DNA from: Paracoccus mutanolyticus
GTDB lineage: Bacteria; Pseudomonadota; Alphaproteobacteria; Rhodobacterales; Rhodobacteraceae
NCBI RefSeq assembly: GCF_003285265.1
Contig: NZ_CP030239.1
Span: 3,070,131 to 3,134,130, forward strand
DNA length: 64,000 bases
Direction: 5' to 3'
Shown here: in pieces, positions 28,060-40,656 of the stretch
Layout: the number at the start of each line of letters is the position of its first letter
Numbering within the stretch: the first letter of the stretch is position 1
Program-made: the position numbers and the translations under genes
Notes under the pieces: generated by a model
What the model saw: only the letters and a program-made list of their open reading frames with translations
What the model was told of the DNA's origin: nothing
Database searches by the model: none

Positions 28060-28741
28060 CTACCACCGCGGGGCGGCCGGTTGCGGCGGCCAACGCCTCA
28101 TCCAGCCGGATGCGCGGGGAGGATCTGTGGCGACTGATCGAGGCGACACGGCGCACGCTCCAGAACGCAATGTACCACGTCAGCCGAAACTAGAAAACCG
28201 CTCCCGCGGCTCTTGCGGCGGGAACGGCAATACATCATGTGACCTGGCGATGACCGTGATGGTGAACTCCATCCCTTCCTCAAGCGGGGGATCAAGGGTG
28301 AAGGAAAAGCCGTAATTTCCGGTCCCGACCGCCTGTCGTTCCAGATCCTTGCGTGGCCCTGGACCAGTCCGGTCGGCGCTGGCCGCCGTGACCGACCATA
28401 TCGGCCTGGTCGGCACGCTGACCGTCAGCTATGCCGAGCCCTATAACGTCGGCGGGCGAGCGGCTTGTCTGCATCGGCCGCGACCACATCAACGTGGGCC
28501 AGGCCGAGGGCCAGCCCGTGGCGCGCCCCGGCGAGGATCTGACGATCACCGGCGCGCGCCCGATGCGAGACGGCGCGCTCGACACAGCCGCAATCGCGCG
28601 CGCACGCGGCGCTGGCTGGTCGCGCCCTACAAAGCCGGGCAGCCCCACCACAGACCGCCCGGCCATCAAACAGACCATGCCGCTAGATACGCCGTGCGGC
28701 GGCGCGCGTCTGTGCGCTGGGACACAAAAGGGATCGTCGTC
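28060..28741. other. Island segment of unassigned fragments
   Basis: Contains a short open end M-R-G-E-D-L-W-R-L-I-E-A-T (to 28192), a reverse-strand piece with F-S-F-T-L-D-P-P-L-E-E-G (about 28300), and phage-tail-like pieces (L-T-V-S-Y-A-E-P near 28425; C-I-G-R-D-H-I-N-V near 28470). No complete gene. Confidence 0.35.
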
Positions 28742-29188
28742 ATGAACATCCTCTTGCCGGTCTTTTCGTTCTTCTCGGTCATGGACCGGGAAGGGCGCGG
28801 GATCGAATACCACATGACCAAGGTGCTGGCGCTGTTCGCGCTGGTGCTCTACCTGCCGGGCGACACGCTCGGCCTGCGCACCTATGCGCAGCTGGCGTAT
28901 TACGGGCTCTCCGAGATGGTGCTGGCGGGGCTCGTCGGGGTTGTCGCTCTGGTCGCGGCCTGGGCTCTACATCAACGGCTATCATCACAGAACGCCCGCC
29001 ATGCGCGCGTCGGCCTCCTGGTGTCCTGCCTGCTGTTCGGGGCGCTCTCCTATAACGCCTGGATCGAGTATTTCACCGGATCGCTGCAAGCCCCGCCCGC
29101 GACCCTGGCCTTCTATCCTGCGTTCGTCCTGGCCGAGTTCCGGGCCGCGTCCCGTCTCCGCTGGGAGCGTGTCTATGCCGCCCATTGA
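28742..29188 (+). CDS. Prophage membrane protein (four predicted helices)
   Basis: 148 residues with hydrophobic segments at about 28-42, 53-75, 86-103 and 112-130. Begins M-N-I-L-L-P-V-F-S-F-F. The next gene overlaps its end by 14 bases, so the two are coupled. It belongs to the lysis-side gene group of the prophage; no defined function. Confidence 0.65.
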   Translation: MNILLPVFSFFSVMDREGRGIEYHMTKVLALFALVLYLPGDTLGLRTYAQLAYYGLSEMVLAGLVGVVALVAAWALHQRLSSQNARHARVGLLVSCLLFGALSYNAWIEYFTGSLQAPPATLAFYPAFVLAEFRAASRLRWERVYAAH

Positions 29189-29477
29189 ACACCTGACCCT
29201 CCAGTCTCTGCGCGAGTTCGGTCTGCTGGGCACCCTTCTTCTTCTGAGCCTGATCTTCGCCATCGTCTATCACTGGAAGCGCCCGCCGGCGCCCCAGCAC
29301 GCCTCGCCCATCCAGGCGGTCGACGAAAAGGCCAAGCTGATCCCGATGATCCTCGAGGAGACGCGCAACATCGGCCGCGACGTGCGCGACATCGGAGACC
29401 AGCTCGAGCACATGGAGGCCCGCCTCGAGCGCATGGAGACGCTCGGCCACATCATCAAGGATCGGCAGCACCGGTAG
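29175..29477 (+). CDS. Prophage protein with membrane anchor and coiled coil
   Basis: 100 residues: membrane helix at about 14-32 (F-G-L-L-G-T-L-L-L-L-S-L-I-F), then a charged heptad-like region (I-L-E-E-T-R-N-I-G-R-D-V-R-D, E-H-M-E-A-R-L-E-R-M-E). The layout recalls accessory lysis or spanin-like proteins, but that is a guess. Start ATG overlaps the preceding gene. Confidence 0.65.
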   Translation: MPPIEHLTLQSLREFGLLGTLLLLSLIFAIVYHWKRPPAPQHASPIQAVDEKAKLIPMILEETRNIGRDVRDIGDQLEHMEARLERMETLGHIIKDRQHR

Positions 29478-29747
29478 GCAGGCTGGTCGATCGCCGTCCA
29501 TGATCCCCTCGAGCGCCGTCAACCGCCGCATCGTAGTAGGGCGCGCCATCGGGTGATTCATCGCGCCGACCGCCGGTAAAACGCCAGATTTCGAAACCTA
29601 AATCAAGACCTCCGACCAGTCCCGCCCCGTCAGGGTGAATGTCTGTTCGTCACGCGTCGCTTTCATGGGCGCGTTCTGCCCTCCCAGCTCCCCCGCATCA
29701 ACCCCGCATTCGCCCGCCTCGCGCGGGCCTTTTTCTTTGGAGGCACC
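29478..29747. other. Non-coding gap before the prophage endolysin
   Basis: No convincing gene; a 22-codon reverse frame at 29598-29663 is too short to support. It ends with the repeated terminator-like hairpin (29708-29734). Confidence 0.5.
29708..29734 (+). terminator. Hairpin with T run, second copy of the island repeat
   Basis: Same 21-base core as 25581-25601 followed by CTTTTTC, directly upstream of the endolysin ribosome site. Confidence 0.65.
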
Positions 29748-30359
29748 ATGCAGATCAATGACGCCGGCTTGCAGATCATCAAGGATTGCGAGGGTCTGCG
29801 GACGAAAGCCTATTACGACACGGGCAATGTCCTGACCATCGGCTACGGCCATACCAGCGCGGCCGGCGCGCCGAAGGTGGTCAAGGGCATGACCATCACC
29901 GCGGCCGAAGCCGAGGAGATCCTGCGGCGGGACGTGGCCGGGGCTGAGAAGGATGTGCTGGCCCTGGTCAAGGTGCCGCTGAACGAGAACCAGTTCTCGG
30001 CGCTGGTCAGCTTCGTGTTCAACCTCGGCCGCGCGCAGGTGGCGGACCGACGCTGCTGCGCAAGCTGAACGCCGGCGCCGATCCAGCCTCCGAGTTCGAC
30101 ACGCTGGATCTACGACAAAGGCAAACCGCTCGAAGGGCTGCGTAAGCGCCGAGCCAAGGAACGTGCCCTGTTCGAGAAGCCGGTCACGGGCGCTCCGCGG
30201 GAAAGCGCCAAGGCTCGCCTGCAGCGCGAACTCGCGGCGCTCGGCCTCTACAGCATGAAAATCGACGGCATCTGGGGCAACGGCTCGCAGGCCGCGCTGG
30301 ACAGGTTCCGCGCTCATGCACGCGCGATCGACACCATCCTATCCGAAATGGAGCAATGA
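29748..30359 (+). CDS. Prophage endolysin, GH24 lysozyme (frameshifts)
   Basis: Cleaves peptidoglycan glycan strands to release phage. The N-terminal 100 residues carry the GH24 catalytic triad in C-E-G-L-R-T-K-A-Y-Y-D-T-G and I-G-Y-G-H-T. The C-terminal part, a peptidoglycan-binding-like region (L-Q-R-E-L-A-A-L-G-L-Y and G-I-W-G-N-G-S-Q-A-A-L), is read only after frame changes at about 30045 and 30105; without them the protein stops at 30068. ATG has TTGGAGGCACC upstream. The next gene starts within its stop codon (ATGA). Confidence 0.82.
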
Positions 30360-30763
30360 GCATGGACAGCATCAAGACCATCGTCCCGATCTTCATCCTC
30401 AAGACGCGCAGCTTCTGGCTGGGCATCTTCCCGATCCTGCTGACCTTGGGCGACATGCTGTTCTCGGGCTTGTCCGACGCCGACGGCGGTCCCCTGGTGG
30501 GCCTGATCGCGATGCTGACCGGCTATGCCGTTCCCGAGGTGCAGGCCTTCCTGCTCAAGCTCACGCCGATCTGGGGCCTGATCATCGCCCAGCAGCGAGG
30601 CGGGTTCGGCGGCGGCATCCCGCGGCCCTATACGCTGGACCCAGCCAAGGAGCGCCAGATCATCGAGGTGGTCGAGGACGGCAAGAGCGCGTTCGAGGCG
30701 GGCAAGGCGGTCGGCGCGGCGATCAAGCAGCGGCCCGGCCTCATAGGCGGGGAAGAGCCCTGA
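30356..30763 (+). CDS. Prophage holin-like membrane protein
   Basis: 135 residues with two hydrophobic segments (about 9-30 and 45-75; F-W-L-G-I-F-P-I-L-L-T-L-G and G-L-I-A-M-L-T-G-Y-A) and a hydrophilic C-terminus (K-E-R-Q-I-I-E-V-V-E-D-G-K). ATG overlaps the endolysin stop; a second ATG lies two codons later. Position next to an endolysin suggests a holin or antiholin. Confidence 0.65.
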   Translation: MSMDSIKTIVPIFILKTRSFWLGIFPILLTLGDMLFSGLSDADGGPLVGLIAMLTGYAVPEVQAFLLKLTPIWGLIIAQQRGGFGGGIPRPYTLDPAKERQIIEVVEDGKSAFEAGKAVGAAIKQRPGLIGGEEP

Positions 30764-31119
30764 TCTTATCAAGGCGAAGTCCCCGGCCCCGCGGGAAGAA
30801 TGATGCCATGACCACCTGGCGGGCGCCCCTTTCATGCCAAACCTCCGTCCGTTCCTATGAGGCAGTGGGCTGGGGGAGGGTCTTCGACCATCGTCACCTT
30901 GCAACTCCAGATTGCGATACAGGTATATAATCCTGGAGCTGGCCACGCCCCCAGCCAAATCTTGGGTTCTCCCTCGAAATTGTTGGGACAGTTACCGTGA
31001 AGCGGCGGCGCCTGTCCTGAATGGTGGGGCAACGCGCGCCTTGTAAGTAGCGGACGGCGGCATAGCGGAACTATTCCCAGCAGGAAGGTTTGTAGTGCCA
31101 TCAACAATGCAGGTGGAGC
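30764..31119. other. Non-coding stretch of the island
   Basis: About 350 bases with no recognisable gene. Composition is mixed and AT-richer around 30920 (GTATATAAT, possibly a -10 element). It separates the lysis genes from the DUF2188 gene. Confidence 0.4.
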
Positions 31120-31386
31120 ATGACGAAAATCGTTTACGAGATCGTAGAGCATGATGGCGGGTGGGCGTACAAACTCGACGACGTCTTTTCAGAGACTTAC
31201 CCCACCAAGGACCTTGCAGTTGCTGCGGCAAACGACGCCGCTGCGCGGCAGGAGATGCCCGGCCCATCAGAAACAATCGAATACCAGGATTCTGATGGGA
31301 AGTGGCACCAAGAGGAAGCGTCTGGGCTAGACCGTCCGGAAGTCGAGGTGGACGAAGATTCGGAAGATTCGGACCCGTCCAGTTAG
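31120..31386 (+). CDS. DUF2188 domain protein
   Basis: 88 residues: short beta-rich domain (I-V-E-H-D-G-G-W-A-Y-K and F-S-E-T-Y-P-T-K-D-L-A-V-A-A-A) followed by an acidic tail. Codon use is less GC-rich than the chromosome. DUF2188 proteins are common on mobile DNA and have no settled role. GGTGGAGC lies upstream of the ATG. Confidence 0.75.
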   Translation: MTKIVYEIVEHDGGWAYKLDDVFSETYPTKDLAVAAANDAAARQEMPGPSETIEYQDSDGKWHQEEASGLDRPEVEVDEDSEDSDPSS

Positions 31387-31469
31387 ATGATTGGGTGCTT
31401 CAAGGCGCTCGCGACCTTGCTGCGGGACGTTTCAAGATTCACCGTTCACCCCCTCTTTGTCTTCGTCGC

Positions 31470-31592
31470 CGATATGCCGAACCAGCTGTGGGTCAGCGAT
31501 TTCACCTATGTCTCCAGCTGGCAGGGCATGGTGTATGTCGCCTTTGTCATCGACGTCTTCGCCCGAAAGATCGTCGGTTGGCGCGTCGCTGA
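31470..31592 (+). pseudogene. IS3-family transposase OrfB scrap, fused to the ctrA 3' end
   Basis: About 40 codons: P-N-Q-L-W-V-S-D-F-T-Y-V-S and V-A-F-V-I-D-V-F-A-R-K-I-V-G-W-R-V, the first DDE region of IS3-type OrfB. It runs in frame straight into the last ctrA codons. The scrap at the start of eno (59056-59163) appears to come from the same kind of transposase. Confidence 0.75.
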
Positions 31593-31594
31593 CG

Positions 31595-31692
31595 GCGAAA
31601 GCCATATCGAGACGGTGTGGGGCAGGGGCTATGTCCTGCGCGACCCGGTCGCCGAAGGGCTGGCGGCGGAACGCATGGCGCTTCGCGCCTGA
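31595..31692 (+). pseudogene. ctrA: CtrA, 3' end
   Basis: Encodes H-I-E-T-V-W-G-R-G-Y-V-L-R-D-P and the usual tail E-R-M-A-L-R-A. This is the C-terminus of the regulator whose front is at 23824-24358. The ligA and recG genes follow, in keeping with an ancestral sciP-ctrA-ligA-recG order. Confidence 0.88.
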
Positions 31693-31702
31693 CGCGGGCA
31701 GA

Positions 31703-31735
31703 GCGGCGGCGCCTCGGCCCGATTGGCGCCGCCGC
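31703..31735 (+). terminator. Stem-loop after the ctrA 3' end
   Basis: Perfect 11-base stem GCGGCGGCGCC / GGCGCCGCCGC with an 11-base loop; no T run. Confidence 0.45.
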
Positions 31736-31762
31736 AATCGCCAGCGGCAGGACCAGGTCTGA

Positions 31763-36386
<4,624 letters not shown>

Positions 36387-36436
36387 CAGCGCAAGTCGCT
36401 GGAAGAGGTGGGATTCACCGCACCGCCAAAGACCAT

Positions 36437-36462
36437 GTTCTATGGATGTTCTCACAAAGTTC
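36437..36462 (+). promoter_or_regulatory. Double overlapping LexA operator
   Basis: GTTC at 36437, 36448 and 36459 with seven-base spacers gives GTTC-N7-GTTC-N7-GTTC, two overlapping copies of the alphaproteobacterial LexA box. GTTCTCAC (36448-36455) also has an exact inverted partner GTGAGAAC at 36482-36489. The only gene downstream in this direction is the 35-residue membrane peptide. Confidence 0.75.
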
Positions 36463-36517
36463 TTTACTTTTCCGTGATTCGGTGAGAACAAAGCATAAAC
36501 AACCGTGGAGAACCGAC

Positions 36518-36625
36518 ATGAATCGCGACACTCTCTCCGACTTGCTGGGCGTCATTGCCATCTCCGTCACGGCGGTGCTGGTGTTTTCCCTGCCATCCGT
36601 CATGCCTGTGGCGATGGTGGCCTGA
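36518..36625 (+). CDS. 35-residue single-helix membrane peptide under LexA control
   Basis: M-N-R-D-T-L-S-D followed by a hydrophobic helix at about residues 9-30 (L-L-G-V-I-A-I-S-V-T-A-V-L-V-F). GTGGAG lies eight bases before the ATG. With the double LexA box 56 bases upstream and a terminator behind, it forms a complete SOS transcription unit. Caulobacter SidA is a 29-residue SOS-induced membrane peptide that blocks division; no sequence relation is claimed, only the same design. Confidence 0.65.
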   Translation: MNRDTLSDLLGVIAISVTAVLVFSLPSVMPVAMVA

Positions 36626-36716
36626 TCCTTCCCGACCTTCCCTGTTCCTGCCCCGCGCTCGCAGCCTTGCCTTGGGCTGCCCGGATCGTTCCCGTGAACC
36701 GGATGCGCGCAACTTG

Positions 36717-36743
36717 CCGGCCCTTTGGGGCCGGTTTTCTTTT
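36717..36743 (+). terminator. Rho-independent terminator of the SOS peptide unit
   Basis: CCGGCC / GGCCGG stem around CTTTGG followed by TTTTCTTTT. Confidence 0.8.
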
Positions 36744-36758
36744 GTGCAAGATCGGGGG

Positions 36759-37196
36759 TCAGGACGCCGAGGCGTCGATCGCGCCCAGCGTCGCATCCCA
36801 CGCGAGCAGGATCGAGGCATGGCGGTTCGGGAATTCGCGCGCAGGCAGCAGCGTCTCCAGCGCCTCGAAGGGGGCGCCGGGTGCCGGGCCGCCCGATTTC
36901 AGCATGGCCACAAGCTGGTCGCGGGCAGCGGCGATCTCGTCCCGTGACCGTCCCACGACGGCGCCCCCCAGCACCCCGGCCGAGGCCTGGCCCAGGGCGC
37001 AAGCGCGAACCTCTTGCGCGAAATCGGCGATGCGGCCGTCCTGCATCGCGACATGCGCGGTGACCGACGATCCGCATTGCGGCGACCGCTTGTGCGCGCT
37101 GCCGGTCGGCGCGGCCAGCTTGCCAAGATGCGGAATGTCCGAGGCCAGCGCCAGGATCCGCTGGGAATAAAGCTGCATCAGGTCGCTGTCGGACAT
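36759..37196 (-). CDS. NifU/IscU-like iron-sulfur scaffold family protein
   Basis: 145 residues. Two of the three scaffold cysteines are visible (S-P-Q-C-G-S-S near residue 41 and V-R-A-C-A-L-G-Q near residue 66); the third position reads N-R-H-A-S where IscU has H-C-S. The family is regularly found beside hisI in Rhodobacteraceae, and the variant may be a normal subfamily feature. It is divergent from hisI with 60 bases between starts. Confidence 0.85.
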   Translation of the reverse strand: MSDSDLMQLYSQRILALASDIPHLGKLAAPTGSAHKRSPQCGSSVTAHVAMQDGRIADFAQEVRACALGQASAGVLGGAVVGRSRDEIAAARDQLVAMLKSGGPAPGAPFEALETLLPAREFPNRHASILLAWDATLGAIDASAS

Positions 37197-37256
37197 GGTC
37201 TTTCCCTTGGGCTGCGCCGGGATTAGATAGGCATCGCACCGCGGAAAGGAAAGCCG

Positions 37257-37616
37257 ATGTTCGACCCCGCCAGCCTGAAATATGACGCTCAGGGCCTGAT
37301 TCCCGCCGTCGCGCAGGATCATCGGTCGGGCGAGGTCCTGATGGTCGCGTGGATGAACGCGGATGCCGTGGCGCGCACGCTCAAGACGGGGCGTGTGACT
37401 TATTGGTCACGCTCGCGCCAGGCGTTCTGGGTCAAGGGCGAAAGCTCGGGTCATGCGCAGACGCTGGTGGAACTGCGGGTCGATTGCGACCGCGACTGCC
37501 TGCTGGCCCTGGTCGAGCAGACCGGCCCGGCCTGCCACACCAACCGGCGGTCCTGCTTTTACACGGCCATTCGCGACGGCGCCGAGGTGGTCATCATGGA
37601 GCCGTCAGAGGCCTAG
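37257..37616 (+). CDS. hisI: Phosphoribosyl-AMP cyclohydrolase HisI
   Basis: Third step of histidine synthesis. 119 residues, monofunctional (no HisE domain). Metal-binding D-C-D-R-D-C and the C-H-T-N-R-R-S-C-F motif are present. AAAGGAAAG lies upstream of the ATG. The end overlaps the gluQ end on the other strand by about 12 bases. Confidence 0.95.
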   Translation: MFDPASLKYDAQGLIPAVAQDHRSGEVLMVAWMNADAVARTLKTGRVTYWSRSRQAFWVKGESSGHAQTLVELRVDCDRDCLLALVEQTGPACHTNRRSCFYTAIRDGAEVVIMEPSEA

Positions 37617-38425
37617 CATCCTGCGGATGTCGGCGGGCGTCGCGCCCTCGGCCCGGTAAAGCCGCAGGGCGCGCGCGTCGTCGCGCTTGGCAAGGCGCTT
37701 GCCGGCCGCGTCCCGGATCAGGCGGTGGTGATGATAGCGGGCTCGAAATTCACGCGGGTCGCGCGCTCCCGGTAGGCGGAAATGAGCTTCAGGCGTCCGA
37801 TGAAGCTCAACCCGCTATCCGTCAGCTCAACCTCATAGCGGTCCTCGCGCCGCGCCAGCACACGGAAAATGCCGCCGAACAGCCAGGTATCGGGTTCGTG
37901 GTAGCTGCTGCGAGGATGCCGGGCCGGCTTGATCTCATCCTCGAAAGCGATCTCCCCAAGGTTCAGATGCGCCAGCGCCGCCGCCGCGTTCAGGCGGATC
38001 GCGTCCCCGGGCCCGGCCTCGGCCATGCTGCGGTGGCGGCAGGTGCCGGGATAGACCGGGCCGTCGGGCCCGATCACCGGCGCGCCTTCCTGTGGGGCGA
38101 AAGCGCTGCGCGGATATCGGCGCGGCGGCACTGGCAGGGATAGGTCAGCCCCAGCGCCGTCAGCCGGTCCAGCGCCGCCCGATAGGCCGGCAGGCGGTCG
38201 GACTGGCGCATCACCGGCAGCGGCCAGCCGAGGCCCAGCCAGTGCAGGTCCTCGGCGATCATCGCCTCGATTCCGGGCGGCAGCGGCTTTGGTCGATGTC
38301 CCGATCCGCAGCAGGAAGCGGTCCGGGGCGGCGAGGTTGGCGGCCACCAGCGCGGCATAGGCATGACCCAGGTGCAGCGGCCCCGTGGGCGACGGGGCGA
38401 AGCGGGTTACTGCGTCGTCAGCCAT
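37605..38425 (-). pseudogene. gluQ: Glutamyl-Q tRNA(Asp) synthetase GluQ with an internal replacement and frameshift
   Basis: Would charge queuosine of tRNA Asp with glutamate. Front: R-F-A-P-S-P-T-G-P-L-H-L-G-H near residue 8; then the frame slips at about 38300-38340 and later returns (P-G-T-C-R-H-R-S). End: H-H-H-R-L-I-R-D-A-A-G-K-R-L-A-K-R-D-D-A-R and R-R-M-L-G-L to the stop at 37605. Between about 37925 and 37735 the family region is missing and a piece of a GIY-YIG-type nuclease gene stands there instead. No working enzyme is expected as read. Confidence 0.82.
37735..37925 (-). pseudogene. GIY-YIG nuclease-like fragment inside gluQ
   Basis: About 62 codons: P-D-T-W-L-F-G-G-I-F-R-V-L, then R-Y-E-V-E-L-T-D-S-G and F-I-G-R-L-K-L, then R-A-T-R-V-N-F-E. 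This resembles the C-terminal part of GIY-YIG family proteins. It is in frame with the preceding gluQ part; the frame stops in the following part at 37718. Confidence 0.5.
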
Positions 38426-39744
38426 GCCTGGAAATCCGCCTTGGCGCGATCGGTATAGGCCGGATAGCGGTCCTTGCGCCCCTTGCGGCCGCCGCGCATC
38501 TCGTCCAGCGGCGGGTAGAGGCCGAAGTTCACGTTCATCGGCTGAAAGGTCCTGGCATCGGCGCCGCCGGTGATGTGGTTGACCAGCGCCCCCATCGAGG
38601 TGGTGGGCGGCGGCGGGGCCAAGTCGCGTCCCAGCGCCTCGGCGGCGGCCATGCGGCCGGCGAGCAGGCCCATGGCGGCGGATTCGACATAGCCCTCGAC
38701 CCCCGTGACCTGGCCGGCGAAGCGCAGGTTCGGGCGCGCGCGCAGCCGCAGCCGGTCGTCGATCAGCCGGGGGGCATTCAGGAAGGTGTTCCGGTGGATC
38801 CCGCCCAGCCGCGCGAATCTGGCGTTCTGCAAACCGGGAATACGGCGGAAAACATCAACTTGCGCGCCATATTTCATCTTGGTCTGGAAGCCCACGATAT
38901 TATAGAGCGTGCCGAGCGCATTGTCGCGCCGCAGCTGGACCACGGCATAGGGCTTTTCGGCCGGGTTGTGGGCATTGGTCAGGCCGACCGGCTTCATGGG
39001 GCCATGGCGCAGAGTCTCGCGCCCGCGCTCGGCCATGACCTCGATCGGCAGGCAGCCGTCGAAATAGCCGGCCGTTTCGCCCTCGTGGAACTCGGTCTTC
39101 TCCGCCGCCAGCAGCGCGTCGATGAAGCCGTCGTAATCCTCGCGCGTCATCGGGCAGTTGATATAGGCGGTGCGCTCTTCCTCGGTCTCGCCCTTGTCAT
39201 AGCGGCTTTGGCGCCAGCAGACCGACATGTCGATGGTGTCGGCGTGGACGATGGGGGCAATGGCGTCGAAAAAGGCCAGCGCGCCTTCGCCCGTCGCCTG
39301 CAGGATCGACTGGCCGAGCGCGGCCGAGGTCAGCGGGCCGGTGGCGACGATCCAGCGGCCATCGGCGGGCAGTTCGGTCACTTCCCCCGGCGCGAAGCTG
39401 ACCAGAGGATGGTCGCGCAGCGCTTGGGTCACGGCGGCGGAAAAGGCGTCGCGGTCCACGGCCAGGGCGCCGCCCGCCGGCAGGCGGTGGCGGTCGGCCA
39501 TCTCCATGATCAGCCCGCCCGCCGCGCGCATTTCCCAATGCAGCTGGCCCACGGCGTTCATGCGGTCGTCGTCCGAACGGAAGCTGTTCGAGCAGACCAT
39601 TTCCGCGCAGTCGCCGGTGCGATGGGCGAAGGTTTCGACGGCCGGGCGCATCTCGTGCAGGACCACCGGCACGCCGGCGCGGGCGATCTGCCAGGCGGCT
39701 TCCGAACCGGCAAGGCCGGCACCGATGATGTGGATCGGTTCCAT
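38407..39744 (-). CDS. trmFO: Methylenetetrahydrofolate-tRNA (uracil-54-C5)-methyltransferase TrmFO
   Basis: Folate- and FAD-dependent enzyme making m5U54 in tRNA. 445 residues with the N-terminal FAD motif [17 protein letters not shown] and a C-terminal [11 protein letters not shown]. The ATG at 39744 is chosen over an upstream in-frame start. Its 3' end overlaps the gluQ start by 19 bases, so the two were co-transcribed. The frame is intact. Confidence 0.95.
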   Translation of the reverse strand: MEPIHIIGAGLAGSEAAWQIARAGVPVVLHEMRPAVETFAHRTGDCAEMVCSNSFRSDDDRMNAVGQLHWEMRAAGGLIMEMADRHRLPAGGALAVDRDAFSAAVTQALRDHPLVSFAPGEVTELPADGRWIVATGPLTSAALGQSILQATGEGALAFFDAIAPIVHADTIDMSVCWRQSRYDKGETEEERTAYINCPMTREDYDGFIDALLAAEKTEFHEGETAGYFDGCLPIEVMAERGRETLRHGPMKPVGLTNAHNPAEKPYAVVQLRRDNALGTLYNIVGFQTKMKYGAQVDVFRRIPGLQNARFARLGGIHRNTFLNAPRLIDDRLRLRARPNLRFAGQVTGVEGYVESAAMGLLAGRMAAAEALGRDLAPPPPTTSMGALVNHITGGADARTFQPMNVNFGLYPPLDEMRGGRKGRKDRYPAYTDRAKADFQAWLTTQ

Positions 39745-39793
39745 GGTATTCCTTTCGCGTCCGGCGCGCGTCATAGCATTCCGCCGCGCCATG

Positions 39794-39825
39794 AGAAAGG
39801 GCGGCACCCGCAGGGGATGCCGCCC
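39794..39825 (-). terminator. Rho-independent terminator of rplY
   Basis: On the minus strand GGGCGGCA / TGCCGCCC stem followed by TTTCTC. It lies between rplY and trmFO. Confidence 0.75.
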
Positions 39826-39850
39826 GATCCGGTTCAGCCGGAGGCCGAAA

Positions 39851-40474
39851 TCAGGCTTCGGCCGCTTCGCCTTCGGCGGCTTCGGCGTTGTCTTCCGAAC
39901 GCAGGCCCGAGGGCGCGGCGATGTTGGCGATCACGAAGTCGCGGTCGATGGTCGGCTTGACGCCGGCGGGCAGGGCCACATCGCTGATGTGGATGGTGTC
40001 GCCGATCTGCTTGCCGGTCAGGTCCACGGTGATCTGCTCGGGGATGTCCGAGGCGGTCACGACCAGCTCGACTTCGGGACGCACGACGACCAGGGTGCCG
40101 CCGCGCTTGAGGCCGGGGGCGTCGTCGTGGTTTTCGAAGTTCACGTGGATGAACAGGTTCACGCGCGTGTTGCGGTGCAGGCGCATGAAGTCGATGTGCG
40201 TCGGCAGGTCCTTGACCACATCGCGCTGGACGCCGCGGCAGACGACGCGGACGTCATCCTGGCCTTCGACCTTCAGGTTCCACAGCGTGGACATGAAGCG
40301 ACCGGCGCGCAGCTTGGTCAGCAGCGAGTTGAATTCGATCTGGATCGGCTGCGGGTCTTTCCCGTCGCCATAAACGATGCCGGGCACCTTGCCTTCGCGG
40401 CGAGCTTGGCGGGCGGCCCCCTTGCCTGTCCCCGCGCGTGCCTCGGCCACCAGATCAGGGATCTCTTTGGCCAT
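39851..40474 (-). CDS. rplY: 50S ribosomal protein L25 (CTC form)
   Basis: 207-residue 5S-rRNA-binding protein with the long C-terminal TL5/CTC domain; [15 protein letters not shown] at the start and an Ala/Glu-rich tail. The frame is intact, and the usual neighbour pth is not in view. Confidence 0.95.
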   Translation of the reverse strand: MAKEIPDLVAEARAGTGKGAARQARREGKVPGIVYGDGKDPQPIQIEFNSLLTKLRAGRFMSTLWNLKVEGQDDVRVVCRGVQRDVVKDLPTHIDFMRLHRNTRVNLFIHVNFENHDDAPGLKRGGTLVVVRPEVELVVTASDIPEQITVDLTGKQIGDTIHISDVALPAGVKPTIDRDFVIANIAAPSGLRSEDNAEAAEGEAAEA

Positions 40475-40656
40475 GATGGTATTCCTTTGTTAGCGGTTTG
40501 CGGCCATCCTCCAAGGGTGCATGGCCGAAGCCGGGCCTATAGCGCCTGCGGCCCGAAAAGGAAAGCGGGAAAAAATCTGCGAGACCTCATAGGAAATTTC
40601 TTGCCAGCCCGGTCGAGGATGCGTCAAGCCTTCCGTCATTCGATCGGAGTTGCGCG

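Larger units (their letters stand above)
24357..31594. mobile_element. Prophage-like island splitting ctrA
   Basis: About 7.2 kb bounded by the two parts of ctrA. It starts with a tyrosine-recombinase remnant, contains many short gene fragments, then an intact-looking phage lysis group (28.7-30.8 kb), a DUF2188 gene and an IS3 transposase scrap at the right junction. No flanking direct repeat is seen, and about 30 ctrA codons are lost, so this is not a clean integrase-mediated insertion in its present form. Confidence 0.75.

Noticed and set aside
29598..29663. 22-codon reverse-strand gene
   Set aside because: Too short, no family, and no neighbouring context to support it.
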